A stretch of 64,000 bases of DNA from CAVVZJ01 sp963752755 (GTDB taxonomy: Bacteria; Planctomycetota; Planctomycetia; Isosphaerales; Isosphaeraceae): the NCBI GenBank assembly GCA_963752755.1, contig CAVVZJ010000014.1, positions 62,001-126,000 on the forward strand, written 5' to 3'. The notes beneath the pieces are model-generated. The model saw only the letters and a list, made by a program, of their open reading frames with translations, did no database searches and was not told the DNA's origin. The position numbers and the translations under genes were made by a program. Of this stretch, positions 48,697 through 57,579 are shown in pieces (the first letter of the stretch is position 1; each line of letters starts with the position of its first letter).

Positions 48697-49952
48697 CAGG
48701 GAAACGGCATCTTATCTCATGTCTTGAACAGGACTTTCTCCCGGTACTCCTCACTCAAGGCACCCTTCAGCCGCTTGGTCCCGATCCCACGTCGGCACCC
48801 GCTCTCACGCTTCAGTAAACCAAGGGCGAACCGCCGGATCACACTCACGTTCGCCGCCGCGTGGCCCGTTCGCACCCGAGACTCATCCTCCCGGAAGCTC
48901 ACATCCAGTTGCCAATGCAGTTGATTCTCGATACTCCAATGGCCCCGCACGGCCTCGGCGAACTCCTTCGCCGACAACCCCCGGCTCAGGATGTAGTACC
49001 GCCCCTCCAGGCTGGTTCGCCCCCGGGAATCCGTTGGCTCCGAGAACGTCACGCCCACGGCACACAGGTCCTGCCACAGGCCCTCCGGATCGACCCCCTC
49101 CGGGGCTGGGAAGACCGCAGAGGTGCGGACCTCCCGACGACCGTGCCCCTTCTCGTCGGTCCGATGCTCATCGATCCGCTCGGCATCCTGCTCCAGGCCC
49201 TCGTCGATGGCCTCGCGGACCTGAGCCTAGAGCGTCGGCTGGTTCTCCTTGACGGCCAACACGTCGTCGCCGCCGCGTTCCCGAACCTTCGCAGCGATCG
49301 CCTTCTGGCAGCCCATGGCGTCGATCGTCACCACCGCTCCGGAGAGTTCCAGCAACCCCAGTAACTCGGGGATCGCCGTGATCTCGTTGGACTTCTCGTC
49401 CACGACCACCTGGCCCAGCGACAGCTTGTTCTCGGTCGCCCAGGCCGAGACCATGTGGATCGCCGCCTTGCCGTCCTGCCGGTTGTAGGAGCCCCCCAAG
49501 GTCTTGCCGTCGATGGCGACCAACCGCTTGGCGGTGACCTCCTGCACGGCCTGCATCCAACCCAACAGGGCCTTCTCGAAGGCCGCCGGGTCGAGCCGGG
49601 CCAGGACGCGGCGGATGGTGTCCTCGGAGGGGATGCCGGGGCTGAGGTCGAGGACGCGGGCCAGCCAGGTCCGGCGGTCGATGCCGAACTCGTGGATGGC
49701 GGCGAAGGAGTCGGCCCCGGAGAGGACGCCGCAGACGGCGATGAAGGCGATGTTGATCAGGGGGTGCTTGCGGGTCCGCTCGACGCGGGGATCGGTGAGG
49801 TCTCGGAAGTGGTCGTGGAAGGCGGCGGGTCCGTCGCTGGGCATGATCGCGTCCATCGGGGTCGGGAGATGACACTCGTGGTGAGCCCCCGTTGTACGCC
49901 GACGAACTTCCTCCAAGCTACGTCAGATCGCTATCTTGATGCGGCGGCCCTG
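48697..49952 (-). mobile_element. ISAs1-family element, copy 2 (1256 bp, inverted)
   Basis: Same length and ends as copy 1, in opposite orientation 3.8 kb away. It interrupts a PEP-CTERM gene. No matching target duplication was found at either end. Confidence 0.88.
48717..49856 (-). pseudogene. ISAs1-family transposase, copy 2, with the same in-frame TAG
   Basis: The protein is the same as in copy 1 except for GKTLGGSYN instead of GKTLRGSYN. The TAG after NQPTL (49227-49229) is at the identical position. Because both copies share it, the stop predates their duplication. Confidence 0.88.
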
Positions 49953-49982
49953 GGCGTGGAGCCGGCCGTCGCGATTCAACGG

Positions 49983-50189
49983 ATGAGACTCATTCACGGG
50001 CCGGGTTTGGCCGGTGACAGCACATCTAATTCGAGCATGAACAATATAAGATTTTTGGAAGAATCGCATGCCCTGGCTCAGCGAGCGTGGTTCGAATTGA
50101 GCAAGCAGTATTACGACGAAGTGCTCGACCAGTTGAAGCGGATCAGCCTGCAGCTCAAGTCGATCGACAAGAAGCTCGGGGCCCGATGA
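49983..50189 (+). CDS. Small hypothetical protein or C-terminal fragment (68 aa)
   Basis: The frame reads NNIRFLEESHALAQRAWFEL, then SKQYYDEVLDQLKRISLQLK and ends SIDKKLGAR. It is helical and probably coiled coil. ATG 49983 and ATG 50037 are possible starts, neither with a strong ribosome-binding site. The frame continues upstream to the ISAs1 edge, so it may be the end of a longer interrupted gene. Less GC-rich than surrounding text. No family recognised. Confidence 0.45.
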   Translation: MRLIHGPGLAGDSTSNSSMNNIRFLEESHALAQRAWFELSKQYYDEVLDQLKRISLQLKSIDKKLGAR

Positions 50190-50314
50190 AGCCCGTCTCT
50201 TATCCAAGGGGCACCAGTTCCCCTTGGACTATTGAGGTCGCTCGCCCCAGGGGACGCTGGCGACGACGTCGAGGGTGACGTCGCCACGGGCGTCTCTCGG
50301 GCTCCTGAGCCTGA

Positions 50315-51185
50315 AAGGGTGTACGAAAGGGCACGGTTACTTGGGTTCAAGGCGTCGGAGCATCAGATGGATCATAGCGATGTAGATCATGGCCTCGCTC
50401 GACTCCGGCTGCCGCTCGTAGTCCTTGCTCAGACGCCGACACCGGCCCAGCCAGGCGAACGTCCGCTCCACGATCCAGCGCCACTTCATCACCTGGAACG
50501 GCTCGCCCTTCTTCCGCTCCGGCTTCGGGACGATCTCCAGCAGCCAGCCGCCGAACTGCTTGGCCCACTCGGCGATCCCGCCGTTATAGATCCCGTCGGC
50601 CAGGATCTTCTTGAGCCGGGGGAAGCATCCCTTGATCGGCGCCAGGACCAGCCGGGCCCCGTCCCGATCCTGGATGTCGGCGGCGTGGACCACCACGGCC
50701 AGGATCAGCCCCAGCGTGTCGACGACCAGGTGCCGCTTCCGCCCGTTGACCATCTTGTGGGCGTCCTTGCCCCGCGGCCCGCCCTGCTCGGTGGTCTTGA
50801 CGCTCTGGCTATCGATGATGGCCATGCTGGGGCTCTTCTGCCGCTTGGCCTGCGTGCGGACCTGATCCCGCAGGGTGTCGTTGATCCGCCGCCAGGTGCC
50901 GTCGTTGCGCCACTTGCGGAAGTAGTCGTAGCAGGTGCTCCAGGGGGGCAGATCCTTGGGCATCATCCGCCAGGCACAGCCGCCACGGACGATGTAGAGG
51001 ATGCCGTTGATGACCTCCCGCAGGTCCACCGAGCGGGGACGCCCGCCGGGCTTGGCCTCGGGGAGCAGGCCGCTTGAGCCGTTTCCACTGGGTGCGGGTC
51101 AGATCGGAGGGGTAGCTTGGGTTTGGCGCCGCGTTTTGGCTTTCATGCGGAATTCTAGGGCAAAACTGGCTTTTCGTACACCCTT
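50315..51185 (-). mobile_element. IS5-family element with TGA target duplication
   Basis: The ends are AAGGGTGTACGAAA and TTTCGTACACCCTT, with TGA at 50312-50314 and 51186-51188. The element is 871 bp and encodes one transposase on the minus strand. It differs from the 42423-43360 element. Confidence 0.82.
50337..51146 (-). pseudogene. IS5-family transposase with N-terminal frameshift
   Basis: The main part reads VDLREVINGILYIVRGGCAW, MAIIDSQSVKTTEQGG, ADGIYNGGIAEWAKQ and WIVERTFAWLGRCRRLSKDY, covering the DDE residues. The N-terminal piece (NPSYPSDLTRTQWKRLKR) lies in another frame, with the change near 51070. Start codons ATG 51146 or further upstream are possible. Otherwise the length matches a normal IS5 transposase of about 265 residues. 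Confidence 0.82.
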
Positions 51186-51242
51186 TGAGGTTTTCTCTGG
51201 ACACTCTTCTGGTCGATATAGACCCTGAAAGGAGTGTCCGAG

Positions 51243-51578
51243 ATGACCACGAACTCCAAGACTGCCGGCAACGAGCGAGGCCGGTTCTCGGCCAAGCGGA
51301 AGACCGAGGCCGTCCTCCGCCTCTTGCGGGGCGAGGACCTGGAGACCACCTCCCGGCAACTCGGCGTCACCGCCGCCCCCCTCTCCTCCTGGCGGGATGC
51401 CTTCCTCGACGGCGGCACGGCGGCCCTGAAGAGCCGACCGACCGATGACCGGGACGAGGTCATCGCCCGGCTGCAGGCCAAGGTCGGCCAGCTCACGATG
51501 GATAACGAGCGGCTCGACCAGAAGTGCCAGCACCTGGAGGCCGGTCGCCCTTTTGCGTCGAGGAGGCGGAGCGGTTGA
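51243..51578 (+). CDS. IS3-family OrfA (helix-turn-helix protein)
   Basis: The 111-residue protein has RFSAKRKTEAVLRLLRGEDL and TTSRQLGVTAAPLSSWRDAF, a transposase helix-turn-helix. A coiled-coil tail (ARLQAKVGQLTMDNERLDQK) is typical of IS3 OrfA. The start ATG 51243 follows AAGGAG. Its stop overlaps the OrfB start (TTGA). It begins 58 bases from the IS5 element's edge. Confidence 0.82.
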   Translation: MTTNSKTAGNERGRFSAKRKTEAVLRLLRGEDLETTSRQLGVTAAPLSSWRDAFLDGGTAALKSRPTDDRDEVIARLQAKVGQLTMDNERLDQKCQHLEAGRPFASRRRSG

Positions 51579-51952
51579 GTCACTCCGCCTCCCCCGGCAC
51601 CGGCACGCCCTGCGGGATGCAGCGGGTCTGCCGGATCTTCGGCATGCTCCGGTCCACCGCCTATTACCTCAAGGCCTGGGAGGCCATCGCTCCGGAGCAG
51701 CGGCCCGCGCCCAGGAAGCGGGGCCCGCTGGGGCCGTGCTCCGATGACGAGCTGGTCGGCCACATCCGGCGGGTGCTGACCGAGAGCACGTTCCACGGCG
51801 AGGGCTATCGCAAGGTCTGGGCCCGGCTGCGGCACCAGGGCATCCGCACGGCACAGGAACGGGTCCAGCGGCTGATGCGGGAGCACGGCCTGCCCCCGAC
51901 CGAGACCGGCTTCGGTAGCTTGCCCACGAGGTCCAGCCGCCGATGGGTGTAG
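51575..51952 (+). pseudogene. IS3-family OrfB, truncated before the catalytic domain
   Basis: The frame shows MQRVCRIFGMLRSTAYYLKA, DDELVGHIRRVLTESTFHGE and GYRKVWARLRHQGIRTAQER, the N-terminal HTH_21-type part of IS3 OrfB. After EHGLPP (about 51900) the similarity ends and a stop follows at 51952. The integrase core (DDE) is missing. The TTG start overlaps the OrfA stop. Confidence 0.78.
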
Positions 51953-52305
51953 GACGACGCAACGAGATGGCGGACACGCCCTCGGCCTCGATGAGTCGTA
52001 CTCCCCTCCGCTATCCTGCCTCTTGCAATCCAACCGAGGAGAGTGTTCAGCGCCACGCGGCCGCTCGCGCGGTTCGTCTCTGTGCGGGCCTCAAGTCAAC
52101 CTTGCGATCTCACGCTGGACGATCGCGATGACCCGCTCCTGGGAGTAGGGGTCAGCCGGATCAATCCCTTCGTCGTTGAGGACCAAGCGCAGGATACCTC
52201 CGGCTGGGATCATCAACTCGGAGGGAGTACAGTCAGCCGGGATTGACTTGGCGATTGAACTCATTGACGTACCCTTCTATTTCTTCGGGTCGGATGAGAA
52301 CGCAT
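51953..52305. other. Remnant stretch between IS3 and IS4 elements
   Basis: No complete gene. A minus-strand tail at 52233-52305 reads GCVLIRPEEIEGYVNEFNRQ then VNPG and stop, probably the end of a gene cut by the IS4 element. Confidence 0.4.
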
Positions 52306-53780
52306 CCCAGGGCTTTGAAGGTGGAGTTATGTACTCCCCTTCCTCTCCTCCAACAGCTTCGCCGTGGAGACGTGCTTGACCTTCGCTCCGCTCTCCCGCT
52401 TCGGCTGCGCCCGCTTCGGCCCACGAACCTGCTTGCGGTAGGCCGCCAGGCGGACCCCGGCGGCAAGCTCCAGAAGGAGCCTCCCGAACGCCGCCGCCGT
52501 CAGGCCGTGGAACACCGCCCACTCGTCCTCCGGGATGGCGATCATCATCCCCCGATGCGTCCCGCTCACCTCGTCCGCCAGGTAGGAGAACGACACCCCC
52601 TCCACGGCGGCCTCGCCGTGGACCGAACGCAACGCCGCCTTGACCACGCTCATCACGTTCTACGAGACCAACGCCACGCAGAAGGCGAGCAGGGCCGCCT
52701 TCGGATAGCCCAGCGTGGCGATCTCGCCGTTGAGGCAGGTCGCCAACTCGCCGAAGGCGGCCTCCACACTCCAGCGGCGGCGGTACAGGTTGGCAATGGC
52801 AAGGGCATCGGCGACCTCGGTGGGGAGGTTCGTTAGGATGTGGACCTCGGTCTCGCCGTCACGGGTCGGCGTGTCCAACTCGACGGTGATCCGACGCACC
52901 GTCATCGTCCCGCCCTCGCCGTCACCGAGCCGCAACTCCTGCTCGAACACGGCCCCGGTCTCGGACCGCCCGCAGGACCGCCGCTGGTCCATCCCCTCGA
53001 TGAAGAGGGTGGCCCCGTGCTGGCGGATCACGAAGGAGCCGTCCCGGCGGGCGATCCCGAAGAGGAACCCGGTCGTGCAGAAGTTGCGGTCGGCGATCCC
53101 CACCTCTGCGGGTCGGATCGTCTCCAGGACCTGATCCAGCAGCGACCGTTCCTGGGCGTGTCCGTCCTCGCAGCAGAACACGTCGGTGACGAGCATCGCC
53201 TGCGGGTCGAGTACCACCAGGGTCTTCCCCGGCAGGGCGCCCGCTCCGGTGGTGCGGAGCTCCTTGAGCCGGTGCTGGGTCCCGGCCAGGTGATTGCCGT
53301 CGAGGACCTTGACCCGGTAGCCCGGCAGCCAGGCCGCCCGTTCGCCGCCCATGGCGGCGATGACCGGCCCGAGGGTCCGGGCCGTGTGCCGGACGAGTTC
53401 CGCCGAGACGCCCGGCTCGGTGCGGTCGAGCTTGTCGTAGACGGCCTTGATCGAGACGCCGAGCGTCTCGGCCCTGGCCCGGTAGGCGGCGTTCACGGCG
53501 GGCTGGATCTGGGCGACGACGGGGGCCATCAGGTCCACGACCGAGGAGAACAGGAGGGTGCGGGTGTATTGCCGCTGTGCGGTGTGCTCGAAGAGGGCGT
53601 CGATGGCCTCGGGTGCGAGGGCGTGCTCCAGGGCGGCACGGGCCATGACGGTGATGGGGCTCTGCCGGGCGAACCGCTCGAAGATCTCGCCGAGGACCAT
53701 GGTGCCGCCTCCCTGGAATTGCACTATCTCCCGGTGTGACAGCACCTTAACAGACCGATCGCTCCACCTTCAAAACCCTG
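52306..53780 (-). mobile_element. IS4-family element (about 1.47 kb)
   Basis: The ends share CAGGG(C/T)TTTGAAGGTGGAG as 19-bp inverted repeats with one mismatch. Edges are accurate to a few bases. It carries one transposase gene on the minus strand. No target duplication was found. It cuts a DUF5677 gene at its right side. Confidence 0.7.
52327..53700 (-). pseudogene. IS4-family transposase with one in-frame TAG
   Basis: The N-terminal part (LGEIFERFARQSPITVMARA) precedes the catalytic domain, with YRVKVLDGNHLAGTQHRLKE, VGIADRNFCTTGFLFGIARR and LYRRRWSVEAAFGELATCLN. At 52660-52662 a TAG follows FCVALVS, where relatives usually have Tyr. The frame then continues without a shift (NVMSVVKAALRSVHGEAAVE) to 52327. 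The start ATG 53700 follows GGGAGG. With the TAG read as an amino acid the protein would be 457 residues. Confidence 0.85.
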
Positions 53781-54416
53781 CTCTTCGAGCTCATCCTCGG
53801 TGAAGGGCTCTTGCCCCAGGGCGGCGCAATGCTGCTGATACTGCTCGGCCGCAGCGCAGGACTCCGCGACGTGGTGGAGGAGGTACCGTTCGGCGACTTC
53901 CCGACCTTCCTGCTGGATGAAGAACGAGACGGTGGCCAGCTCGTGAAGGGTCCGCCACCTCGAATGTGCTCCGGAGGCGAACCCGCCTTCCATCAGCCAG
54001 GAGCATTCTTCGGCGACGAGGCAGCCCCTGGCATGGAGCCGGATCAAAGCTTCGAAGACAAGGTCATTCTCTTGAGCTGCAGCCGGGCGGTGCTCGCGGT
54101 TGCGTTCTTCGCCCGATTCGCGAGCTGCTTCAATCAACATCCGGAGTAGCCGGAAAGGATGTCCCCACCGCTTTTGGAGGCGGCGGGAGAATCTGGCCCG
54201 CAGGGCGAGCCGGTCCTCGAGCATCTCGGGAGCGTGCTCCTTCAAGCCTTCGAGGAAGATCCTTCCGCCTTCGGGCAAGGCTCCCGGGATCGCCTCTTCG
54301 AGCCTGGAGGCCACCTCGTCGGGTGACATGCCCTGGTCGATGAGCTCATCGACCAGCCCGGTCAGCGCGGCGTCGGCGTCATCCTCTCTCTCTCCGAATA
54401 TCGAGCGCTGTTCCAT
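53781..54416 (-). pseudogene. DUF5677 protein, truncated by the IS4 element
   Basis: The protein starts MEQRSIFGEREDDADAALTG and shows FRLLRMLIEAARESGEERN, LVFEALIRLHARGCLVAEEC and GAHSRWRTLHELATVSFFIQ, characteristic of DUF5677. About 212 native residues remain. The frame runs into the IS4 end at DELEEQ and stops inside it. The DUF5677 function is unknown; some members occur near defence or mobile genes. Confidence 0.75.
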
Positions 54417-54810
54417 GGGTCTACGGCTCAAACTCCATCATGGTCCGTAGGTGCCGGTTGCCTGACCGGCAACAAATGTACTTCACGACAATCATCACCC
54501 TCGGGGCCGTCTGGCCGGCACGAAGGGCCAGCTCCTTCATCATACCCGATACGGCCTGCTCTCGTCCGGCTCGATTCACGGATCATCGCGCAGCCTGCCT
54601 CCGACCTGCCACGAAACGGACATCGAATTGACGCCCGGCCCCGGTTGCTTCCTCGCGGTCGGATAGTATCCTCGGACGTCGAGCTTCGTCTTTCTCCGCT
54701 CGCGATCCGGGTAGACCCACCAGCGCGGCCTCCCTGCGTCCCAGGGAGGCTCGACGACGCACCTGAAAGGTTCGGTGCCCAGCCTTCCGACACGGACTGG
54801 AGCGCCACCC
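54417..54810. other. Gene-free stretch between divergent DUF5677 and DUF932 genes
   Basis: No supported ORF or repeat. It should contain promoters for both genes. The GATAGTATCC word near 54661 is the most AT-rich spot. Confidence 0.4.
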
Positions 54811-55544
54811 ATGGCAAAGTCCAACCTGATCCTGCACCGCGGTGCGAAGGCAGTCACGCCGGAGGAGCTCTTGGATTACAAGGCCCCACCGCCCTCGCGC
54901 CGGTGGTTCCCGCTGTCCCACAGCCGGGTCCTCTCGGTCGTCTCGGAGACGCTGCGCGATTCCGGCTACGAGATCGAGCGCCAGCAGCTCGGCGTGCTGC
55001 GCGACGGCTCGCGCTTCTTCGGCACGCTCGACCTCAGGAGTCCCGTCGCCGACGGCGTCGGCCTGGCCGTCGGCATCCGCAACAGCGTGGACCAGTCGTT
55101 CCCGCTCGGCTTCTGCGCCGGGAGCCGGGTCCTCGTCTGCGACAATCTGGCCTTCCGTTCGGAGCTGCTGCTGCGCCGCAAGCACACCATCCACGGCGAG
55201 CGCGATTTCGTCCGACGGATCGCCGAGGCCGTGGGCCAGCTCGACGCGTTCAGGGAGCAAGAGGCGGCCCGCGTCGAGCGGCTGAGGCAAACGGAGCTGA
55301 CGCTCGACCGCGCGGATGCCCTGCTGCTCCGCTGCTACGAGCGGGGGATCCTCGGCGCCCGCGATCTGCCCGGTGCCATCCGCGAGTGGCGAGAGCCCGG
55401 CTACGGCGACTTCCGGGCCCAGACCGCCTGGTCGCTCTTGAACGCCGTCACCGCCGCGCTGAGGGACCGCGGCGCAAGCAGCCACAGGCCCACGCCGTGC
55501 AGACCATGCGGCTGCATGCGCTGCTCGACCCGGCGCGGAACTGA
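54811..55544 (+). CDS. DUF932 (phage/plasmid-related) protein, frameshift near the end
   Basis: The protein has the DUF932 pattern: HSRVLSVVSETLRDSGYEIE, GVLRDGSRFFGTLDLRSPV, AVGIRNSVDQSFPLGFCAGS and CDNLAFRSELLLRRKHT. Homologues are common on plasmids, phages and other mobile DNA, but the function is not known. The frame changes near 55472; the usual C-terminus KQPQAHAVQTMRLHALLDP is in the next frame and ends at 55544. The ATG at 54811 is the family start. A short ORF begins directly after its stop. Confidence 0.85.
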
Positions 55545-55673
55545 GTGAGGCGCCCGACCGGCACGATCCACCTCCTTGCCTTCAGATCGGAGGATTTCGA
55601 AGTGGCCAGGATCGCCGACGTCCTGCACTCGTGGAGCCTCGCCACCCAGCAGGCCTCCGATGTCCCGATCTGA
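55545..55673 (+). CDS. Small ORF directly after DUF932 gene (42 aa)
   Basis: GTG at 55545 follows the DUF932 stop immediately (TGAGTG). The frame reads TIHLLAFRSEDFEVARIADV, then LHSWSLATQQASDVPI and TGA. The regular composition and tight spacing suggest a real small protein, but no family is recognised. Confidence 0.35.
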   Translation: MRRPTGTIHLLAFRSEDFEVARIADVLHSWSLATQQASDVPI

Positions 55674-55983
55674 GCGGCCAGCCCGCCGCCCATTCGAGGT
55701 GGACACCCCGCCATCGCTCGCCCGGAGGTTCGACGACAAGGAAGCGTCGCAGCCTCCCGGCTTTCATCCCTCGGCGCGGAGGACGTTGCGACGTTTTCCG
55801 CCCCTCGAGGTCCCCACCCCGTTGGGGGCGGGTCCGCGATCCTGGCCGAGGTCGCGTCGCGATCGGCGACGCGGTGAAGACCCGCGCCGCGAACCTGTAC
55901 TGCGATCTGCGGGAGCTCTTCGGCCAGACCGACGAGCGGGCTGGCCTCCCGAGGAGGCCAGGGCCATGCTATACCAGGGAGCT
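55674..55983. other. Stretch without a clear gene
   Basis: A weak coding-like segment (AANLYCDLRELFGQTDERAG) lies at about 55890-55950 on the + strand but has no start or family. No repeats seen. Confidence 0.35.
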
Positions 55984-56701
55984 ATGGCCAGGAAGCGAAA
56001 ACAAACCGCACCAGCAAATGCCAGGTCCGGCAGCGAGCCGACCGACGAGTCGAAGCTCCTGACCGATCTCCGCGGACTCATTCAGCGGGCCCGGTCCGGC
56101 GTCGCCCAGGCGGTGAATTCCGCCCAGGTCCTGCTCTACCGGGAGATCGGCCGACGCCTCCGCAACGAGATCCTGGGCCAGAAGCGGGCCGAGTACGGCG
56201 AGCAAATTGTCTGCGACGGTGTCGCGAGATTTGACCGCGGAGTTCGGGACAGGGTTTTCCCGCTCGAATGTCTGGCGATGGTCCAATTAGCCGAGCTTCG
56301 CCGACCGAAATTGTCGCGACGCTGTCGAGACAGTTGAGCTGGAGCCATTTCGTCGAGATCATCCCGCTGGACGACCCGCTGGAGCGGGACTTCTACGCCG
56401 AGATGTGCCGCTTCGAAGGCTGGAGAGTCCGGGCCTTGCGCGGCAAGATCGGCGGCATGCTCTTTGAGCGGACGGCCCTCTCGAAGAAGCCTGCAGAGCT
56501 GGCCAAACAGGAGCTGGCGAAGCTCCGCGATGAGGATCGGCTCACGCCGGACCTGGTCTTTCGCGACCCGTATTTCCTCGATTTTCTGGGCCTGAAGGAC
56601 ACCTACAGCGAGAAGGACTTCGAGGCGGCGATCCTGCGTGAGCTGGAGAGCTTCATCCTCGAACTCGGGACCGGCTTCGCGTTCGTCGCCCGGCCGAAGC
56701 G
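55984..56701 (+). pseudogene. DUF1016/YhcG-type PDDEXK nuclease, truncated and frameshifted
   Basis: The N-terminal DUF1016_N domain shows LLTDLRGLIQRARSGVAQAV and LLYREIGRRLRNEILGQKRA. A piece in another frame has TAEFGTGFSRSNVWR. Then VATLSRQLSWSHFVEIIPLD, LTPDLVFRDPYFLDFLGLKD and LRELESFILELGTGFAFVAR follow. Sequence stops matching after ARPKRM, just before the PDDEXK catalytic core, so the nuclease active site is absent. Frame changes lie near 56215 and 56290. These proteins are associated with mobile DNA and some restriction-like systems. The start is ATG 55984. Confidence 0.75.
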
Positions 56702-57109
56702 CATGGGCCACGGGGGCTCCGCCAGGATTTCGCGGAGCTGTTCGGTGTGGGGGACGAGGCGCTCGCCGTGGAACTGGTGCGACTCGGATCCCTGAAGAAA
56801 CGGGTCGCGAACAAGCTGCCGTGCCCGTGCGGCAGCAAACGTCGGCTCGGTCGGTGTCATCATCTGGGGGTCAACCGAGTCCGGGACGAGGTCGGACGGA
56901 AATGGTTGCGGGCCCAGTATCGCCAACCGTGGGAAGCAACTCCCGATCGACCGCGCGTTGACCGGACGCGGTCGGTCCTCCATTCACCGGAGAGCATCAC
57001 ACCGGGACCAGAGCAGGATGACGGGCCTCGGTCCAGATGCGAGGCACCAGGCGTTGTGTTACCTTGGGATGACGAAGCGCAGGCGAAGAGATTACGAGGT
57101 GCGACATGA
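56702..57109 (+). pseudogene. SEC-C motif protein, 5' end lost at junction
   Basis: From 56702 the frame reads PRGLRQDFAELFGVGDEALA, KRVANKLPCPCGSKRRLGRC and HHLGVNRVRDEVGRKWLRAQ. This is the zinc-binding SEC-C type cysteine cluster (CPCGSKRRLGRCHH) with its usual preceding helix. The N-terminal domain is missing; the sequence joins directly to the nuclease fragment. The tail ends at 57109, overlapping the next ATG as ATGA. The first internal start is GTG 56747. Confidence 0.65.
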
Positions 57110-57342
57110 ACGATCGCAAGCACAAGACGCTCCCCTTGCCGGCCGACCGTGGCCAGTTCCTGGACTGGGCCACGTCCGAGGACGACGGGTGCCTCTCGGT
57201 CGCGGGGCTCGCGGCTCGAAGCGGCCTCATGGAGGAACCGGTAAGCGTCGAACAGGAAAACCCTCGTGTCACCGTCGAGTCGCCGGATCAAGAGCATCCT
57301 TGCGAGGACTCGACCGGCCGTGACGATGGCCAGGTGGATTGA
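57106..57342 (+). CDS. Small hypothetical protein (78 aa)
   Basis: The ATG overlaps the SEC-C gene stop (ATGA), indicating translational coupling. The protein reads NDRKHKTLPLPADRGQFLDW, then ATSEDDGCLSVAGLAARSGL, and has an acidic tail. No family recognised. It lies upstream of the hydrolase gene with a 237-base gap. Confidence 0.5.
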   Translation: MNDRKHKTLPLPADRGQFLDWATSEDDGCLSVAGLAARSGLMEEPVSVEQENPRVTVESPDQEHPCEDSTGRDDGQVD

Positions 57343-57579
57343 GGGATTCGAGGATCGGTGTCGAACAGTCTCCGGAGCGCGGGTTCCGGGCCGGTGACGC
57401 GGGCCTCCGCCGGCCAGGTTCTCAACCTCGCGGCTTCCGCCGGGGGCTCATCGATGAAGATCCGTTCATGAAGTGATGTATAATATGGTCGAAATTATGA
57501 TTCGACTGCATCCGGGCTCTGGATCTGGAGGACGCCTCGGCCCGGGGACGCACTGCCCAACCCCGCGGAGTCCGAAGCG

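Noticed and set aside
37700..54400. Prophage
   Set aside because: No capsid, portal, terminase, tail or lysis genes were seen; the region consists of IS elements, cassettes and fragments.
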